Shown: positions 18,916 to 28,250, counted from the stretch's first letter. The stretch is 64,000 nt of DNA from Bacillota bacterium (GCA_021791495.1 JAJYWN010000067.1:1-64000); one strand, 5' to 3'. A program made the numbers and translations. The notes: generated from the letters alone by a model not told the origin.

Positions 18916-20764
18916 AATGGACACCGCCGTACGCACCCTGGGCGGCAACGATCTGAAGCGCATGATCTTCGGAGCCGCCGACCACCTTGAGGCCCTAAAG
19001 GCGAAGGTGGACGCGCTGAACGTTTTCCCAGTGCCCGACGGCGACACCGGGACCAACATGTCGCTCACGATGAAGTCCGCCTGCCGCGAGATCTCGAAGA
19101 TCAATTCCGACTCGGCTTCCGACGTGGCGCAGGCGCTTTCCCTGGGGTCGCTCATGGGCGCGCGGGGGAACTCGGGCGTCATCCTGTCGCAGCTCTTCCG
19201 CGGCATGGCCAAGAGCTTGGAAGGCAAGCGCCGCGTCAGTGCGCAGGACCTGGCCTGGTCTTTCCAAGAAGCCGTCACCTCCGCCTATAACGCGGTCATG
19301 AAGCCGGTGGAGGGCACGATTCTCACGGTGGCCCGCGAACATTCCCGGGCCGCCAACCAGATGGCCCGCCAGGGCGCGGGCGTGGAAGATACGCTGGAAT
19401 TCGCGCAACGCCAAGCCGAGGCGGCCCTGGCCCGCACTCCCGATCTCCTGCCCGTCCTGAAGCAGGCGGGTGTGGTAGACGCCGGCGGACGGGGATTAGT
19501 TGTTATCTGGGAAGGCGCCCTCCGGGCTCTCCAGGGAGCGGCGGAGGTGGAAGTCGCTACCACGGGCGAATCGCCGAAGAAGGCCGACTTCCGGATCACC
19601 GAAGAGATCAGCGACATAGCCAACGCCTACGACGTGCAGTTCCTCCTGAAAGGTAGCAGCTTGCCCGTGGCCGAGATCCGCGGTGAGCTGTCGAACCACG
19701 GCGATTCCCTTCTGGTGGTCGGCACGGAGAAACTGGTCAAGGTCCACGTGCATACGAACCGGCCGGGGGCGGTGCTGGACTACTGTCTGTCCTTCGGTGA
19801 CCTCCTTGATGTCGTCGTAGAGAACATGCGACTGCAGCATGAAACCATAAAGGGGCAGGCAGCATTGGGCGACGGGACCAGGGCCGGCGACAGCGCCGCG
19901 GATGGGACCGTCGATGGCACCGGTTTCGCCGACGGGGCCGTCGGGGACGACGAACGTACCATCCGGGAAGGCGCCAGGTACGCCAGCTTCGGCTCGGCGA
20001 AGTCGCACATGCCGGACGTGTTCGCCGAGGCGGCGGATGTCTCGCTTCCTCCTGGAGAGCCCCAAACGGCGGACCCTCAGACATACATGGTCGGAGCGGC
20101 GCCGCAACGGGAGATCGCCGTGGTCACCGTGGCCGTGGGCCAGGGGCTCATCGAGCTTTTCCGGATGCAGGGGGCCGACGAGATCATCGAGGGCGGTCAG
20201 ACGATGAACCCCAGCACCGAGGAGATCCAATCGGCTATCGAACGGGCTCCGGCGAAGAAAGTCATCTTCATCCCGAATAACGGGAATATCATGATGGCTG
20301 CCAAGCAGGCGGCCGAGATATGCAGCAAAGAGGTGCGCATCATCCCTTCGAAGAGCATCCCGGACGGTTTCGCCGCCCTGGTGAAACTGAACTCCGAAGT
20401 TGGCTTGGAGGAGAACGCAGAGGCCATGACGGAGGCCATGGACCGGGCACGCAGCGGCGAAGTGACCTACTCCGTGCGTTCGGCTAACTACAACGGACTT
20501 TCCATAGCCGCGGGTGATACCATCGGGCTGGGCGGCGGGGAGATCATGTGTGTGGGCCGCAACCCGGAACAGGTTCTGGCGGATCTGGTGGGCCGCTTGA
20601 TCCAGCCCGGAGACGCGGTGGCCACCATCTTTTACGGTTCCGACATCAGCGACGACCAGGCAGAGACCGCCCGCAAGGCCATCCAGGACAAGTTCCCGGA
20701 TCTGGAGGTCGAGTTCTTGCAGGGCGGGCAGCCTCTGTACTACTACTTGGTATCGATAGAATAG
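18905..20764 (+). CDS. fakA: DAK2-domain fatty acid kinase subunit A-like (YloV)
   Basis: LNVFPVPDGDTGTNM, GARGNSGVILSQL, GGRGLV; overlaps asp23 stop as in yloU-yloV. Confidence 0.9.
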   Translation: MDGRMDTAVRTLGGNDLKRMIFGAADHLEALKAKVDALNVFPVPDGDTGTNMSLTMKSACREISKINSDSASDVAQALSLGSLMGARGNSGVILSQLFRGMAKSLEGKRRVSAQDLAWSFQEAVTSAYNAVMKPVEGTILTVAREHSRAANQMARQGAGVEDTLEFAQRQAEAALARTPDLLPVLKQAGVVDAGGRGLVVIWEGALRALQGAAEVEVATTGESPKKADFRITEEISDIANAYDVQFLLKGSSLPVAEIRGELSNHGDSLLVVGTEKLVKVHVHTNRPGAVLDYCLSFGDLLDVVVENMRLQHETIKGQAALGDGTRAGDSAADGTVDGTGFADGAVGDDERTIREGARYASFGSAKSHMPDVFAEAADVSLPPGEPQTADPQTYMVGAAPQREIAVVTVAVGQGLIELFRMQGADEIIEGGQTMNPSTEEIQSAIERAPAKKVIFIPNNGNIMMAAKQAAEICSKEVRIIPSKSIPDGFAALVKLNSEVGLEENAEAMTEAMDRARSGEVTYSVRSANYNGLSIAAGDTIGLGGGEIMCVGRNPEQVLADLVGRLIQPGDAVATIFYGSDISDDQAETARKAIQDKFPDLEVEFLQGGQPLYYYLVSIE

Positions 20765-20812
20765 GGCGGCAGAACGACCCGGGAAAGGCGGTGGCTCATA
20801 GATCTTGAAAAG

Positions 20813-20840
20813 AAGCGCCGGCGGCGCTTTTTTGCTTTTT
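20813..20840 (+). terminator. Rho-independent terminator after fakA
   Basis: AAGCGCC-GGC-GGCGCTT followed by T-rich tract. Confidence 0.85.
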
Positions 20841-20881
20841 TTGGCAGGCCGCTTCCTCGCCATGGCCGAATCGCATCAGAC

Positions 20882-20911
20882 TGAATGTCCCACGGCAAGG
20901 CTACCATAATG
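20882..20911 (+). promoter_or_regulatory. Candidate sigma-G promoter of the SASP gene
   Basis: TGAATG-N17-CATAATG, close to the sigma-G consensus (GAATR N17-18 CATNNTA), upstream of an alpha/beta-type SASP gene. Confidence 0.55.
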
Positions 20912-20973
20912 TGTTCCTCATATGCCTATGCCGGCGTCGAACACTAAAGACGCAGCTATGGGAGGTGAAAAAC

Positions 20974-21213
20974 ATGGCTCAGGGCAGTCAGACCGGAAAC
21001 AAGGCTCTCGTCACCAATGCTCAGGGAGCCCTGGATCGTTTCAAGTATGAAGTCGCGAATGAGCTCGGCATCACGAACCAGGTTAGGAACGGTTACTGGG
21101 GTGACATTCCGGCCCGCCAGTGCGGCGCGGTGGGTGGACACATGGTCAAGCGTATGATCGCCTTGGCTGAGCAGCAACTCGCCGGCAGAGGCGGCGGCAC
21201 GACCGGGCAGTAA
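20974..21213 (+). CDS. Alpha/beta-type small acid-soluble spore protein
   Basis: ALDRFKYEVANELGI (GPR cleavage-like site) and GYWGDIPARQCGAVGGHMVKRMI motif; RBS ggaggtg. Confidence 0.95.
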   Translation: MAQGSQTGNKALVTNAQGALDRFKYEVANELGITNQVRNGYWGDIPARQCGAVGGHMVKRMIALAEQQLAGRGGGTTGQ

Positions 21214-21264
21214 GCCCCATCTCGGCCCAAGGAGACGGCCCTTCCAGGGTCGCTCTTTGTGAAA

Positions 21265-21300
21265 GGCCCGGCGCGGGGGAAACCCCGCCCGGGCCATTTC
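21265..21300 (+). terminator. Terminator hairpin after the SASP gene
   Basis: GGCCCGGCGCGGGG-GAAA-CCCCGCCCGGGCC. Confidence 0.65.
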
Positions 21301-21304
21301 GTTA

Positions 21305-21432
21305 GGGTGGGGGCCGCACCCTCCGCCGCCTGAACGCTCCGCCGGGCTCGGCCCGGCTGCGCTGGCGGCTGCAGGACCCCGGCCCCCACGCCCCCAAACT
21401 TGGTGGGGGCCGCTCCCTCCGCCACCTGAACG
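21305..21432 (-). repeat. REP-like palindromic element, one complete plus one partial unit, inverted relative to the smc-proximal copies
   Basis: Reverse complement contains GTGGGGGCCGGGGTCCTGCAGCCGCCAGCGCAGCCGGGCcgaGCCCGGCGGAGCGTTCAGGCGGCGGAGGGTGCGGCCCCCAC, matching 30913-31128 with substitutions. Confidence 0.88.
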
Positions 21433-21448
21433 CTCCGCGAGGCGAAGC

Positions 21449-22432
21449 CTACCCGAAATACCGGTTCATGTCCGACTGATCGATGCCGGGATGGAAGGCT
21501 GAGTTCAGGCCGTTCGCCACCACCCTGGCCATCTCCACGATATGGACATCGATCTCCTTCGGAGTCACCATCAAGTCACCCACAGCCGGCGAAAGGACCT
21601 CCGAGATCAGTTTGCGCTTGTCTTCCTGGTCCATCTCCGCCAGGATCTCGTAGAATTGCGTCTGTCCGCGGAATTCGTGCAGCAGTAGGTCGATGGTGTC
21701 GTAAGCTATGGTTGATGCATGGACCACGGTAGGGACTCCGATGGCCACCACCGGACAGCCGATGGTTTCTTGGGTTACCCCGACGCGCTTATTTCCCACA
21801 CCCGACCCGGGTGTGATCCCCGTGTCGGCGATCTGGATGGTGGTGAGGATGCGGTCGAGCTTACGGGCCGCCAGAGCGTCGACCGCCACTACAATATCAG
21901 GCTGCACCCGTTCGGCGATTCCCCGGATGATATCGCCGGTTTCAATGCCGGTCAGACCCAAAACACCCGGCGCCACCGCGCAAACGGAACGGAGTCTCCC
22001 TTTCAGTTCAGGAGGAACGAAGTCTTGCAGGTGTCTGGTGATGAGCAGATCCGACACCACGCGCGGGCCAAGAGCGTCGGGAGTGGCGTTCCAGTTTCCT
22101 AGACCGACCACCAGTACGCTGGAGTCGTCGGTGAGGTTCGTCATTCTCGCCAGTTCCGCGGCAAAAACGGAAGCAACTTCGTCTTCGACAACACGGTTAT
22201 GGCCCCGCAGCTTAGGGGCTTCCACCGTAATATAATGGCCGATGGGCTTGCCCATGGCCGCGACGCCCTCAGGGGTATCGATCATGACCCGGGTGACCAG
22301 CGTTGACTCAGTCCGCTCCTCGGTAACGGAAACGCCGGGAACTTCCTGTTCCCGGCCGCCACGGGCGTATTCTCTGGCCTCAAGGGCTAGATCGGTCCGG
22401 ATCGAGAAGGCCATGAACCCTCCTCCCTGCAA
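21449..22432 (-). CDS. gpr: Spore germination protease GPR
   Basis: IRTDLALEAREYA (self-processing site-like), GLGNWNATPDALGP, DALAARKLDRILTTIQIADTGITPGSGVGNKR. Confidence 0.95.
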   Translation of the reverse strand: MQGGGFMAFSIRTDLALEAREYARGGREQEVPGVSVTEERTESTLVTRVMIDTPEGVAAMGKPIGHYITVEAPKLRGHNRVVEDEVASVFAAELARMTNLTDDSSVLVVGLGNWNATPDALGPRVVSDLLITRHLQDFVPPELKGRLRSVCAVAPGVLGLTGIETGDIIRGIAERVQPDIVVAVDALAARKLDRILTTIQIADTGITPGSGVGNKRVGVTQETIGCPVVAIGVPTVVHASTIAYDTIDLLLHEFRGQTQFYEILAEMDQEDKRKLISEVLSPAVGDLMVTPKEIDVHIVEMARVVANGLNSAFHPGIDQSDMNRYFG

Positions 22433-22653
22433 TGACCATTTCTGGGCGTAGCTTACCCCGGAGCATCTTCCATATGCGAAAAAGTCGGCCTGGCGACGGC
22501 CAGGCCGTGGGGAGAGGAGAAACCGGAGGAAGAGCCTTGGGGGAGGGTCATTTCATTTCCCCGCAGCTATTATGCACGCTGGACAAAACCTTCATACTGC
22601 GCCGTCCAAGCTGCTTCGTGCTGGTATAATAGCTTTGATATGGAGAACCAGCC

Positions 22654-23223
22654 ATGATTAGGGTAATCGGCGGGACAGCCAGAGGCAGACTCTTGAAGAC
22701 TCCGGCGGGCCTATCCACCAGGCCCACCATCTCCCGCGTCCGGCAAGTGCTTTTCGACGTGCTGGCGCCGGTGGTACCGGAAAGCAGCTTCCTGGACCTT
22801 TTCGCGGGGTCGGGGGCCATGGGCATCGAAGCCTTGAGCCGCGGAGCCTCTCGGGCCGCCTTCGTCGAATCCGACCCTCGCGCCCTGGGCGTCCTGAGAC
22901 AGAACCTGGCAGTTACCGGTTTCGCCGGGAGGGCACAGGTGGTGGGACGCCCCTGGCCCGCCGCCCTGGAACCCCTGGTAGGCACCTATAATCTGATTTT
23001 TCTGGACCCACCTTACGGCAAAGGACTCGTCTCGTCCACTCTGGAATCTCTCGACAGGTCCGCCCTGTTGGCCGTTGGGGCTGTGGTCATTGCCCAATGC
23101 TCCCTGGGCGAGGCCCCGCCGGCGGCCGTGGGCGGCCTGGAACGATACCGTCAAAACAAAATCGGGCAGACGCTGCTGTGTTACTACCAGCGCCGGCTGC
23201 CTCCCCAGGAGGGACGCCTGTGA
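22654..23223 (+). CDS. rsmD: 16S rRNA (guanine(966)-N(2))-methyltransferase
   Basis: MIRVIGGTARGRLLKTP, FLDLFAGSGAMGIEALSRGA, LIFLDPPYGKG. Confidence 0.95.
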   Translation: MIRVIGGTARGRLLKTPAGLSTRPTISRVRQVLFDVLAPVVPESSFLDLFAGSGAMGIEALSRGASRAAFVESDPRALGVLRQNLAVTGFAGRAQVVGRPWPAALEPLVGTYNLIFLDPPYGKGLVSSTLESLDRSALLAVGAVVIAQCSLGEAPPAAVGGLERYRQNKIGQTLLCYYQRRLPPQEGRL

Positions 23224-23699
23224 TCGCCATGGTCCCGGCCAGTTTCGATCCGGTCACCAGTGGCCACGTGGATATCATCGAGCGCGCGGCGAGGATTTTT
23301 GATCAGGTGTGGGTGGTCGTGTTCCATAATCCACGGAAGACGGCCACCTTTACCCCGGCCGAACGTGTTGAGATGCTGCGGAAGACCACCGCACACCTCG
23401 CGAATGTGCGGGTGGATTCCTCCGACGGACTGGCGGCCGACTACGCTCACGCGCATGGTGTGAAAGTAATGGTGAAAGGCCTGCGCGCCTTCTCCGATTT
23501 CGAATACGAGTACCAGATGGCCCAGATGAACAAGAAGCTGGATGACGGTATCGAGACGGTGTTCATGATGACCAGCACCCCATACTCCTTCGTCAGTTCA
23601 AGCCTGGTGAAAGAGGTTGCCCAGTTCGGAGGGAACCTGGAAGGGCTGGTGCCGCCTGTTGTCGAACAGAAGCTGAGGGCCAAGTTCGAGCGCGCGTGA
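23220..23699 (+). CDS. coaD: Phosphopantetheine adenylyltransferase
   Basis: VPASFDPVTSGHVDIIERAARIFD, KGLRAFSDFEYEYQMAQMNKKL, YSFVSSSLVKEVA; GTG 23220. Confidence 0.96.
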   Translation: MIAMVPASFDPVTSGHVDIIERAARIFDQVWVVVFHNPRKTATFTPAERVEMLRKTTAHLANVRVDSSDGLAADYAHAHGVKVMVKGLRAFSDFEYEYQMAQMNKKLDDGIETVFMMTSTPYSFVSSSLVKEVAQFGGNLEGLVPPVVEQKLRAKFERA

Positions 23700-23800
23700 A
23701 GCAGCAGAGATAAGGCGTCTGCATGGCGCCGCGAGTACCGCGGGCGCCGAGATGCGGGGCGGGGTGCGACCATTCGGGGAGGCTGGTTGACGTGGATGTC

Positions 23801-24241
23801 ATGGAGTTGCTGGACCGTTTGGAAGCCCTGGCTTCGGAAGCAAAGAGAGTACCGCTCACTGCGAAGGTGATGATTGAGGAGGCGGAGCTTTTCGACCTCA
23901 TCGAGGCCCTCCGCCAGCAGATGCCTCAGGAACTGACGCAGGCGAAGTGGGTGCTCCGGGACCGCGATCGTATCCTGGCGGAGGCCCGGGCCGAGGCCGA
24001 ACGCATCGTCGGCCAGGCGAAGGAGTATATCGACGGACTGGCCAGCCAGTCCGAAGTGTTGCGCGTGGCCGAGGAGAAGGCCCGTGAGACCTTGGCCAAA
24101 GCCAACGAAGAGGCCAATGAGGTCCGCACCAGCGCGTACGATTACGCCCAGGAAGTCCTAGCCAAGTTCCAGGTGAGCATGGAGAAGGCTCTCTCCCTCA
24201 TTCAGGATGGTCAGGCGACGCTCCGCAAGCGCGCCGGATAG
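23801..24241 (+). CDS. Coiled-coil protein (ATP synthase F0 subunit b-like / DivIVA-like helical protein)
   Basis: MELLDRLEALASEAKRVPLTAKVMIEEAELFDLIEALRQQMPQEL..., long charged helix; located next to coaD. Confidence 0.6.
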   Translation: MELLDRLEALASEAKRVPLTAKVMIEEAELFDLIEALRQQMPQELTQAKWVLRDRDRILAEARAEAERIVGQAKEYIDGLASQSEVLRVAEEKARETLAKANEEANEVRTSAYDYAQEVLAKFQVSMEKALSLIQDGQATLRKRAG

Positions 24242-24276
24242 AGGATACCGGCCCCGGGACAGTACGCCGCGGGCCG

Positions 24277-25569
24277 TCAATGGGAGGCCCTCTGGCGGCG
24301 TCCCCCGACCGCCAGGTATAGGCCTACCAGGAGCAACCAGAGCGTCCCCATCTCCAAAGCGCCCCAGAGAGACCCCACTAAGTTCGATAAGAAGACCTCC
24401 GCCCCCGTGCCGGCCCCGACACTGGCCGCTAGATCACCCAGCGGACTGTAGCTGCCGCCCAGAGCGCCCAGAGCGGTCAAGCCGTGGGGCGGCACCATCA
24501 CCTTCGACACGATGTCCATGGCCGCCGGCGAGGCCAGGAGCCAACGCGCGAAAAGCGCTGCCAGAGCAGCTTGGGCGGCCCGGGCCAGGAGGACGGGACC
24601 CAGCCGGATGCCAGTGCCCTGTACGATGCTGGCTACCTGGGCGTGGATAGAGAATCCCCCCCAGGCCATAATGAAAGCTATGGCCACCACCTGAAGGTCC
24701 ACCGGTGCCGCCAGCCCGGCCGCGGCCCGGGCACCAATGGTGACTTCAAAAACCCCCATGGCCACGGCCCGACCGGTTACCGCGGGCAAACCCAAAGGCG
24801 CCACGATGGCGCCGGCCAAATGCGCCAGCGGCGAGAAGAGCCCCACTTGGTCGAGGATGGCCGCCAGCACTGAGAACAGCATGATGAGCCCGCCGATAAT
24901 GAGCAGAGTATTGACCGACTCCTGTACGGCGTCACCCAGTATCCTGCCGAACGGGCGCCCGTCGCGCCGGCGACTTTCCAGCAGCGCCGCGCCCGCCCGG
25001 ACCGGTGATGGCCAGGGTGGCTCCTTCCAGGTCCGTGCCGCCGCCGGCGCCAGCCGGGCCGCCGCCAGAGCGACCACCAGAGCCGCCACGTAGTGGGAGC
25101 CGACTAGGACCGGAGCCAGGTCCGGGCGGCTCAACATGCCGACGGCCACCGCGCCCGATAGGAACAAGGGGTCGGCGGTGGTGAAGTAAGTGACCATCCG
25201 CTCAGCTTCAGCCACGGTGCATTCGCCGCGGCGCAGAAGATCTGTGGCCAGGATGGACGCCATGGGATAGCTCGAGCCGAAACCCATCAGCATGACGAAG
25301 GCGCCTGGACCGGGGACGGCGAAGAGGGGACGCATGAGGCCCTCAACCAGGACACCGAGGAACTGTACCACCCCCAGGGCCATGAGCAGCTTCGCACAGA
25401 TGAAGAAGGGCAGCAGGGAGGGGAAGACCACCTCCCACCAGAGCTTGGCGCCGGCGGTCGAAGCCACCACGACGGTCTTCGGCGAAAGGAGCAGTGAGGC
25501 GGCCAGGAGGAACACCAGCGCCGCTAGGAGGAACGGTCCAGGGCCCGCGCCCTTCTTCACGGTCTTCAC
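24277..25569 (-). CDS. ylbJ: Sporulation integral membrane protein YlbJ
   Basis: Polytopic; LWWEVVFPSLLPFFICAKLLMALGVVQFLG, GFSSYPMASILATDL-like gate motifs, MAWGGFSIHAQVASI; rsmD-coaD-ylbJ context. Confidence 0.9.
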   Translation of the reverse strand: MKTVKKGAGPGPFLLAALVFLLAASLLLSPKTVVVASTAGAKLWWEVVFPSLLPFFICAKLLMALGVVQFLGVLVEGLMRPLFAVPGPGAFVMLMGFGSSYPMASILATDLLRRGECTVAEAERMVTYFTTADPLFLSGAVAVGMLSRPDLAPVLVGSHYVAALVVALAAARLAPAAARTWKEPPWPSPVRAGAALLESRRRDGRPFGRILGDAVQESVNTLLIIGGLIMLFSVLAAILDQVGLFSPLAHLAGAIVAPLGLPAVTGRAVAMGVFEVTIGARAAAGLAAPVDLQVVAIAFIMAWGGFSIHAQVASIVQGTGIRLGPVLLARAAQAALAALFARWLLASPAAMDIVSKVMVPPHGLTALGALGGSYSPLGDLAASVGAGTGAEVFLSNLVGSLWGALEMGTLWLLLVGLYLAVGGRRQRASH

Positions 25570-25649
25570 CCCGTAAACCTTACGCCGCGCCGGTGGCGGT
25601 CATGCCGGAGGTAAGGTGGACGGCGACGTTCCTCTGGCGCCGCTGTTTC

Positions 25650-25679
25650 TTGACAGGGGCGGCTCGGCGACAATATAAT
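25650..25679 (+). promoter_or_regulatory. Sigma-A-type promoter of the DUF177-rpmF operon
   Basis: TTGACA-N18-TATAAT. Confidence 0.75.
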
Positions 25680-25704
25680 CTGATGGTGTTGGGGCAGAAG
25701 GAAT

Positions 25705-26244
25705 ATGCTGGTTGACGTTTCCGAACTGACAAAGACGCCTGGTGGCGAGGAAGTCCGGAAGGGCACAGTAGCTCTCTCCGCAGACGACCTCGCTCTGGCC
25801 GAGTTGAGGACCGTGGAGCCGGCCGAGGTGCGGATCCGCCTCCGGAATGTGGGCGGGACCATCATCGTTGAAGGCAGCGCCTCCACGCGCGCCGTGGTGC
25901 CTTGCGCCCGTTGCGGGACCGAGTTCCCGCTCTCGGTCGAGGCTAGTTGGGAGACCACCTACCGGCGCGGCCCTGAAGGCACTGCCGGGACCGTGGAGAC
26001 AGGCGAAGACGGCCAGACGGAGTGGACATTCTTCGAAGGCAACGAAATCGACATCACGCCGGACGTGGTCCAGGCCCTGTCGCTCGCTCTGCCGATGAAG
26101 CCGCTTTGCCGGCCCGACTGCCGAGGTCTTTGCCCCGTCTGCGGGCAGAATCTTAATGAAAGATCGTGTTCTTGCGAAACCCAGACGGTGGACCCGCGCT
26201 GGGCTGCGCTTCAGGAATTCGCGCGCAAGACTAAGGGAGTGTAG
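25705..26244 (+). CDS. DUF177 (YceD/YlbN) family protein
   Basis: CxxC-type cysteine cluster CRPDCRGLCPVCGQNLN; immediately upstream of rpmF. Confidence 0.9.
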   Translation: MLVDVSELTKTPGGEEVRKGTVALSADDLALAELRTVEPAEVRIRLRNVGGTIIVEGSASTRAVVPCARCGTEFPLSVEASWETTYRRGPEGTAGTVETGEDGQTEWTFFEGNEIDITPDVVQALSLALPMKPLCRPDCRGLCPVCGQNLNERSCSCETQTVDPRWAALQEFARKTKGV

Positions 26245-26247
26245 AGA

Positions 26248-26424
26248 ATGGTCGAGCCTAAAAAGAAAAAGTCCAGATCCAGACGGGACAAGCGCCGCGC
26301 TAATTGGAAGCTTACCGTACCCGGCCTGGTGGAGTGTCCCCAGTGCCATAAGCCCAAGCTCCCTCACCGGGTGTGCCCGGAGTGCGGTTACTACGACGGC
26401 CGCGAGGTCGTTCCCGCCGAGTAG
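26248..26424 (+). CDS. rpmF: 50S ribosomal protein L32 (58 aa, zinc-binding form)
   Basis: My own reading: [58 protein letters not shown]; missing from the ORF track. Confidence 0.95.
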   Translation: MVEPKKKKSRSRRDKRRANWKLTVPGLVECPQCHKPKLPHRVCPECGYYDGREVVPAE

Positions 26425-26507
26425 TAAGTGAACTGGATCAGGAGAAGAGAACCGCCGCCGCGGACCAGCTTTGCGGGCGCGGCGAGTTGCTCTTTAGGTT
26501 TCGGTGA

Positions 26508-26532
26508 CCCCGTCCGGAGAGGACGGGGTTTT
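26508..26532 (+). terminator. Rho-independent terminator after rpmF
   Basis: CCCCGTCC-GGAGA-GGACGGGG-TTTT. Confidence 0.85.
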
Positions 26533-26541
26533 GCGTTGTTC

Positions 26542-26570
26542 TTGTCAGTTTCCTCCTTACACGTTATAAT
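26542..26570 (+). promoter_or_regulatory. Sigma-A-type promoter of fapR-plsX
   Basis: TTGTCA-N17-TATAAT. Confidence 0.8.
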
Positions 26571-26581
26571 GACGACAAGTC

Positions 26582-26598
26582 TTATGATGTGGTACTAA
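26582..26598 (+). promoter_or_regulatory. Candidate FapR operator
   Basis: TTATGATGTGGTACTAA versus remembered FapR box TTAGTACCTGGTACTAA: right half intact, 13/17 identities; lies just downstream of the -10 box. Confidence 0.6.
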
Positions 26599-26619
26599 AA
26601 CGCCCCCTTTGTCCGAGGA

Positions 26620-27216
26620 GTGGTCGGGTTGAAATCGGCCAGCAAGGTCGAGCGCCACCGTCAGGTCATCGATAAGCTGCGGGATAATCCGTTTCTGACC
26701 GATGCTGAGCTCGCCGATATCTTCAAAGTCAGCGTCCAGACCATTCGCCTTGACCGCTTGGCGCTGGGCATCCCTGAGCTGCGCGAACGGGTGAAGGAAG
26801 TGGCCGAACGCACCCACGGACAGGTAAAGTCGCTGGGTAGCAAGGAGATCGTGGGAGAACTCATCGATATCACCCTGGGCCAAAGCGGGATATCGGTCCT
26901 GGAGACCACGGAGTCCATGGTCTTCGAGCGCTCGCGCATTGTCCGCGGTCATTTCATCTTCGCCCAGGCCGATTCGCTGGCCATCGCCCTCATCGACGCC
27001 GACGTGGTCCTGACGGGCCTGGCCAACATCAAGTTCAAGCGCCCCGTCCAGGTGGGCGAGAAGCTGATCGCGAAAGGCGAGGTCTTGCGGCGAAAGGGTA
27101 ACAAGTATGTGGTCCTGGTAGTCACCAGAGTGGGAGACGACCAGGTTTTCCGCGGGAAATTCGTGGTGGCGGCGGTGGAACCCCCGGCGCCGCCTGTTTC
27201 CGGTGGAGGGACGTAG
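26620..27216 (+). CDS. fapR: Transcription factor FapR (fatty acid/phospholipid biosynthesis repressor)
   Basis: N-terminal HTH (LTDAELADIFKVSVQTIRLDRLALGIPELRERVK) plus hot-dog domain; upstream of plsX. Confidence 0.95.
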   Translation: MVGLKSASKVERHRQVIDKLRDNPFLTDAELADIFKVSVQTIRLDRLALGIPELRERVKEVAERTHGQVKSLGSKEIVGELIDITLGQSGISVLETTESMVFERSRIVRGHFIFAQADSLAIALIDADVVLTGLANIKFKRPVQVGEKLIAKGEVLRRKGNKYVVLVVTRVGDDQVFRGKFVVAAVEPPAPPVSGGGT

Positions 27217-27221
27217 GAAGC

Positions 27222-28241
27222 ATGCGTATCGTCCTTGATGCCATGGGGGGTGACCATGCCCCCAAGGAACCCGTCACCGCCGCCCTGGAATCCGTCTCTA
27301 CCCTTGGGGTGGAGGTGGTCCTGGTCGGGCAGGAAGAGGTGGTCCGCCCACTGCTCCCGGGGCCGCTGCCAGCCGGGCTCACCTTGGTCCACGCGAGAGA
27401 GGTCATTGGCATGGACGAACCGCCGGTGGCCGCCATCCGCAGGAAGAAAGACTCGTCCATGAGCGTCGGCATGCGCCTGGTAAGAAACGGCGAGGCCGAC
27501 GCTTTTGTTACCGCCGGGAGCACCGGCGCCGCCATGGCCGGCGGCCTCTTCGTCCTGGGCCGGTTGCGGGGCATCGATCGCCCGGGTCTGGCCGTCACTC
27601 TGCCCTCTGGAGACGGTCGGGCTTACATCCTGATCGACATGGGGGCGAACATGGATTCCAGCCCCAGGAACCTGGCCCAGTTCGCCATCATGGGCAGCCT
27701 TTACGCGGAAGTCGCTCTGGGCGTCGAACGGCCGCGCGTGGGCCTCTTGAACGTGGGGCTGGAGGACGAGAAAGGGAACGAACTGGTCAAGGCGACTGCC
27801 CCCATTCTGAAGAACCTACCCATCAACTACACGGGCTACGTGGAGGCGCGCGACCTTCCGTCCCGGCTGGTGGATGTGGTAGTGTGCGACGGTTTCGTCG
27901 GAAACGTGGTGGAGAAGTACACCGAGGGGCTGGCCATGTCACTTCTCGGCCTGATCAAGCAGGAACTGCTTTCCTCCACGCGAACCAAGATTGGCGCCCT
28001 ATTGGCCAAGCCCGCGTTCAACCGTCTTCGCCGGCGCATGGATTACTCCGAGTACGGCGGGGTGCCCCTTTTGGGACTCAACGGGTTGGTCATCAAATGC
28101 CACGGCAGTTCCAAAGCCACGGCCCTATATAACGGGGTGCGCGTCGCCAGGGACTTCGTGCGGTCAGGGATGCAGGGGAAGATCGCGGGGATGATCACGT
28201 CGGTCCCGTCGGAGACGGCGGAGCCGAAAGAAAGGGGCTAG
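27222..28241 (+). CDS. plsX: Phosphate acyltransferase PlsX
   Basis: RIVLDAMGGDHAPKEPV, AFVTAGSTGAAMAGG, DMGANMDSSPRNLAQFAIMG. Confidence 0.97.
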   Translation: MRIVLDAMGGDHAPKEPVTAALESVSTLGVEVVLVGQEEVVRPLLPGPLPAGLTLVHAREVIGMDEPPVAAIRRKKDSSMSVGMRLVRNGEADAFVTAGSTGAAMAGGLFVLGRLRGIDRPGLAVTLPSGDGRAYILIDMGANMDSSPRNLAQFAIMGSLYAEVALGVERPRVGLLNVGLEDEKGNELVKATAPILKNLPINYTGYVEARDLPSRLVDVVVCDGFVGNVVEKYTEGLAMSLLGLIKQELLSSTRTKIGALLAKPAFNRLRRRMDYSEYGGVPLLGLNGLVIKCHGSSKATALYNGVRVARDFVRSGMQGKIAGMITSVPSETAEPKERG

Positions 28242-28250
28242 AGTTCAGAC

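Noticed and set aside
19496-20863. 455-aa minus-strand ORF opposite fakA
   Set aside because: Antisense to a confident gene; composition (R, H, D, G) typical of frame shadow.
22486-22512. GGCCTGGC-GAC-GGCCAGGCC hairpin upstream of gpr as a terminator
   Set aside because: Stable hairpin but lies in a divergent gpr/rsmD intergenic region with no clear U-tract in a useful direction; function undetermined.
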